A stretch of 64,000 bases of DNA, taken from contig DDFD01000015.1 in NCBI GenBank assembly GCA_002337005.1, positions 62,001-126,000 of the forward strand. The letters run 5' to 3'. The notes below the pieces were generated by a model, which was not told the origin of the DNA, made no database searches, and saw nothing but the letters and a program-made list of their open reading frames with translations. The position numbers were made by a program, and so were the translations under genes. The stretch comes from Flavobacteriales bacterium UBA1937 (GTDB lineage Bacteria > Bacteroidota > Bacteroidia > Flavobacteriales > Weeksellaceae). The stretch's first letter is position 1, and every line of letters begins with the position of its first letter. Of this stretch, positions 62,207 through 64,000 are shown one piece after another.

Positions 62207-62412
62207 TTTTTGAACAGCATTTTAAATAGGGTGCCGATAAATTAGTAAAAAAATATCAAATAATTGAAAGTCAAAATAAATTTATACAAAGAAAAACTAA
62301 ATGATATATAAAAAATAACAACTCCAGTATAAAAAACATATTGCACTTTTACACTTTAATTAGCTTGTTTTTTCATTTTCAAGAAGAACACATCTGGTGT
62401 AAACACTACAAC

Positions 62413-63159
62413 TTATTCATAATATTCTGTCATCAAGCTCTTACGTTCTTTTGTTTCCAAATCGATATAATCACATTTCTTATATTGACAGAAAGACCCC
62501 ATATCTTGATCACCATTTATAAATATGCCGCCTACCAATATCACATACTTACAAGGATAATTCGTTTCTTTTACCAATACTTCCATTCTATCATCAATAG
62601 CCTCGTACATCACTTCTGTAGCTTCGAAGATCTGATTTTCCGCATTTAGGATACGTTCTTTCTGATGGAGGAAGATCTGCTCAATAGTATTCATCTGAAA
62701 ATCCAGAGAAGTAACATTCCCTTCTATGATCTGTCCTGCAGAAAGTTTTCCCAATGCGCCTTTTGCAGCACCACAACAAGCCGAATTGCTGCTCTGCCCT
62801 ATTCTACTTATCTCCCCGATACTACCATCTTTAGTAATTCCGATATGTGGTGCATAAAAAATGATGACAGCACCATCTTCTGGCACGTGATGTGCAAAAG
62901 CATTCATTCCTGTGATTCCCGCAAATGGAAAACCATCAAGACCTCCCAAATGAAAAGGTCCCAGCATCTCATATGCTCTTGGTGGATATTGTATTGCATT
63001 GACATCATCACAGCACATACTATCTGCGTGCATCAATTGGTTTGGGTTTAAGCCGATATGCTTTTCTATAGTGTCTAATAGACGATTAACAGTATCGATA
63101 GAAGTTAATGCTTTGGGATACCATTTTTGTACCGCTTCTAAATGTTGATTATTCATCAT
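62413..63159 (-). CDS. LCIB/C-type carbonic-anhydrase-like protein
   Basis: A 248-residue soluble protein with the LCIB-like signatures SMCCDDVNAIQYPPRAYEML, GGLDGFPFAGITGMNAFAHH, IIFYAPHIGI and RIGQSSNSACCGAAKGALGK. The family includes algal LCIB and prokaryotic relatives (some labelled limonene hydroxylase), and several act as beta-type carbonic anhydrases with Cys/His/Asp/Arg zinc sites. Activity here is not proven. The start may be ATG 63159 or 63156. It begins 9 bases after the bestrophin stop, so the two are probably one operon. Confidence 0.65.
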   Translation of the reverse strand: MMNNQHLEAVQKWYPKALTSIDTVNRLLDTIEKHIGLNPNQLMHADSMCCDDVNAIQYPPRAYEMLGPFHLGGLDGFPFAGITGMNAFAHHVPEDGAVIIFYAPHIGITKDGSIGEISRIGQSSNSACCGAAKGALGKLSAGQIIEGNVTSLDFQMNTIEQIFLHQKERILNAENQIFEATEVMYEAIDDRMEVLVKETNYPCKYVILVGGIFINGDQDMGSFCQYKKCDYIDLETKERKSLMTEYYE

Positions 63160-63168
63160 TGTAATTTT

Positions 63169-64000
63169 TTATAAAATAATATTGTTTTGAGGTTGTATTG
63201 CTGGTGGGAGGTCTTTTTCGCCCAACATTTCACGCAGGTCAATTTCTATATTTCTGCTAATCTGTGTGATGGGGATATCATTGGCGCTTCCTTCAAATGG
63301 ATTTTCTGTGCTTTCGCCAATCTGTTCCAGAACCAAAAATACCCAGCCCAGCAAAACACTGAATGGAATAACAAGCCAAATGATATTGTCCCCGAATTTT
63401 TCAATCATTTTCGAGATTTCGCCTATAAAACCAAGCGGTAACAGCAGGCATAAAGCATTCGTAAAATAGAGATTGATACTTGAAAACTGTCTCGGATAAG
63501 GAAAATTTTTAATGCGCTCACATTTCCCTTGTTGGTCGTATAATTCCTTTAATTGATTCTCTAGCGCAACATAATTATAATCAGATATTTTGCCTTCTTC
63601 ATTTAATTTCTTTAACTGAGAAGATTGCAAAGTGATGGTTTGCGTCGCACGATTTTTTGTTGACAAAATATATTGACATTCTTCTTCACTAAGAAAACGT
63701 TTCAATTCTTCATCCAGATTGCTTTCCCACTCTGGCACATTGTAATATTTAAGATATTCTCGGTTATAACTTTTTGTCTTTACATTTTCCCAACTTTTAA
63801 TTTCTCTTAGTTGAAAGCGCAATGCGGTAAGCCACGCAAAATGACGGTAAAAAATCTCTTGATGCAATTGATTTTCAAGAACTTTATCTTCCGAACGAAC
63901 AAAATCTTTTACCATAATTCCAAAGGCTCGGCTATTATTGATTATAGCACCATAGATTTGTCTCGCTTCCCAAGTACGATTGTAAGTTTGTGTATTTTTA
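63169..64000 (-). CDS. Bestrophin-family ion channel, 5' end cut by window edge
   Basis: The frame stays open to the right edge, and the visible 276 residues begin NTQTYNRTWEARQIYGAIIN, typical of the bestrophin N-terminus, so a short 5' part is missing. Diagnostic segments are NSSRAFGI, CERIKNFPYPRQFSSIN, the last helices (LCLLLPLGFIGEISKMI, WLVIPFSVLLGWVFLVLEQI) and the closing ENPFEGSANDIP. Bestrophins are pentameric anion or cation channels. With the adjacent LCIB-like gene, bicarbonate is a plausible substrate, by analogy with algal BST proteins. Confidence 0.85.
   Translation of the reverse strand, partial: KNTQTYNRTWEARQIYGAIINNSRAFGIMVKDFVRSEDKVLENQLHQEIFYRHFAWLTALRFQLREIKSWENVKTKSYNREYLKYYNVPEWESNLDEELKRFLSEEECQYILSTKNRATQTITLQSSQLKKLNEEGKISDYNYVALENQLKELYDQQGKCERIKNFPYPRQFSSINLYFTNALCLLLPLGFIGEISKMIEKFGDNIIWLVIPFSVLLGWVFLVLEQIGESTENPFEGSANDIPITQISRNIEIDLREMLGEKDLPPAIQPQNNIIL

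Overview
The window comes from an AT-rich member of the Bacteroidota, most likely a flavobacterium of the Chryseobacterium/Cloacibacterium kind (Weeksellaceae). Supporting signs are two type IX secretion cargo proteins (one type B and one type A sorting domain), Bacteroidota-style promoters (TAnnTTTG -7 boxes), A-rich translation starts, and housekeeping proteins of flavobacterial type. No complete tRNA or rRNA gene was found.

Layout. (1) 1-21 kb is mostly core chromosome: topoisomerase IV subunit ParE, a geranylgeranyl-reductase-like flavoprotein, an AIM24 protein with a truncated duplicate of its own 5' end, a calcium-repeat lipoprotein, YchF, a RelE/ParE-type toxin-antitoxin pair, PurU, an M48 protease, TypA, a DUF1294 protein, a 1152-residue T9SS type B protein, phosphofructokinase and a T9SS type A protein. 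(2) 21.3-40.8 kb is an accessory island read almost wholly leftwards. It has a WYL-domain regulator, an M15 endolysin-like peptidase, a patatin phospholipase, three phage-fibre-like proteins that share one N-terminal tag, a 1559-residue unknown protein with a glycine-rich hinge, a small nucleotidyltransferase, a polymorphic toxin with immunity gene, and two displaced toxin-immunity cassettes. Six promoters in this island carry one palindromic element exactly 14 bases from a TAnnTTTG box. One of the six sits in front of the WYL regulator, so the set looks like a regulon. (3) 40.8-42 kb has no genes but holds the 3' end of a tRNA-Ser followed by a terminator, which is probably the edge of an integrated element. 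(4) 42-51.6 kb is a defence island. A Septu-like HNH/ATPase pair lies directly downstream of a Shango-like TerB/ATPase/helicase set, which is preceded by a TerB-BRCT gene, so all six genes may form one transcript. (5) 51.6-53.4 kb holds remnants of a mobile element: a small helix-turn-helix gene, an excisionase-like pseudogene, a long imperfect palindrome and five 33-34 bp repeats. (6) 53.4-64 kb holds small regulators and enzymes (Crp, DJ-1, SDR, AraC, VOC, MarR, methyltransferase), an S41 protease, a retropepsin-like protease, an XRE regulator, and a pair coding for an LCIB-type carbonic-anhydrase-like protein and a bestrophin channel. That pair recalls the algal CO2-concentrating partnership.

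The strongest candidate for an undescribed system is the 21.3-40.8 kb island. It combines phage-type fibres, cell-envelope-active enzymes and a recombining polymorphic-toxin array under one shared promoter signature, and the window shows no recognised secretion or contractile machinery. All calls are by eye; no database search or folding computation was run.
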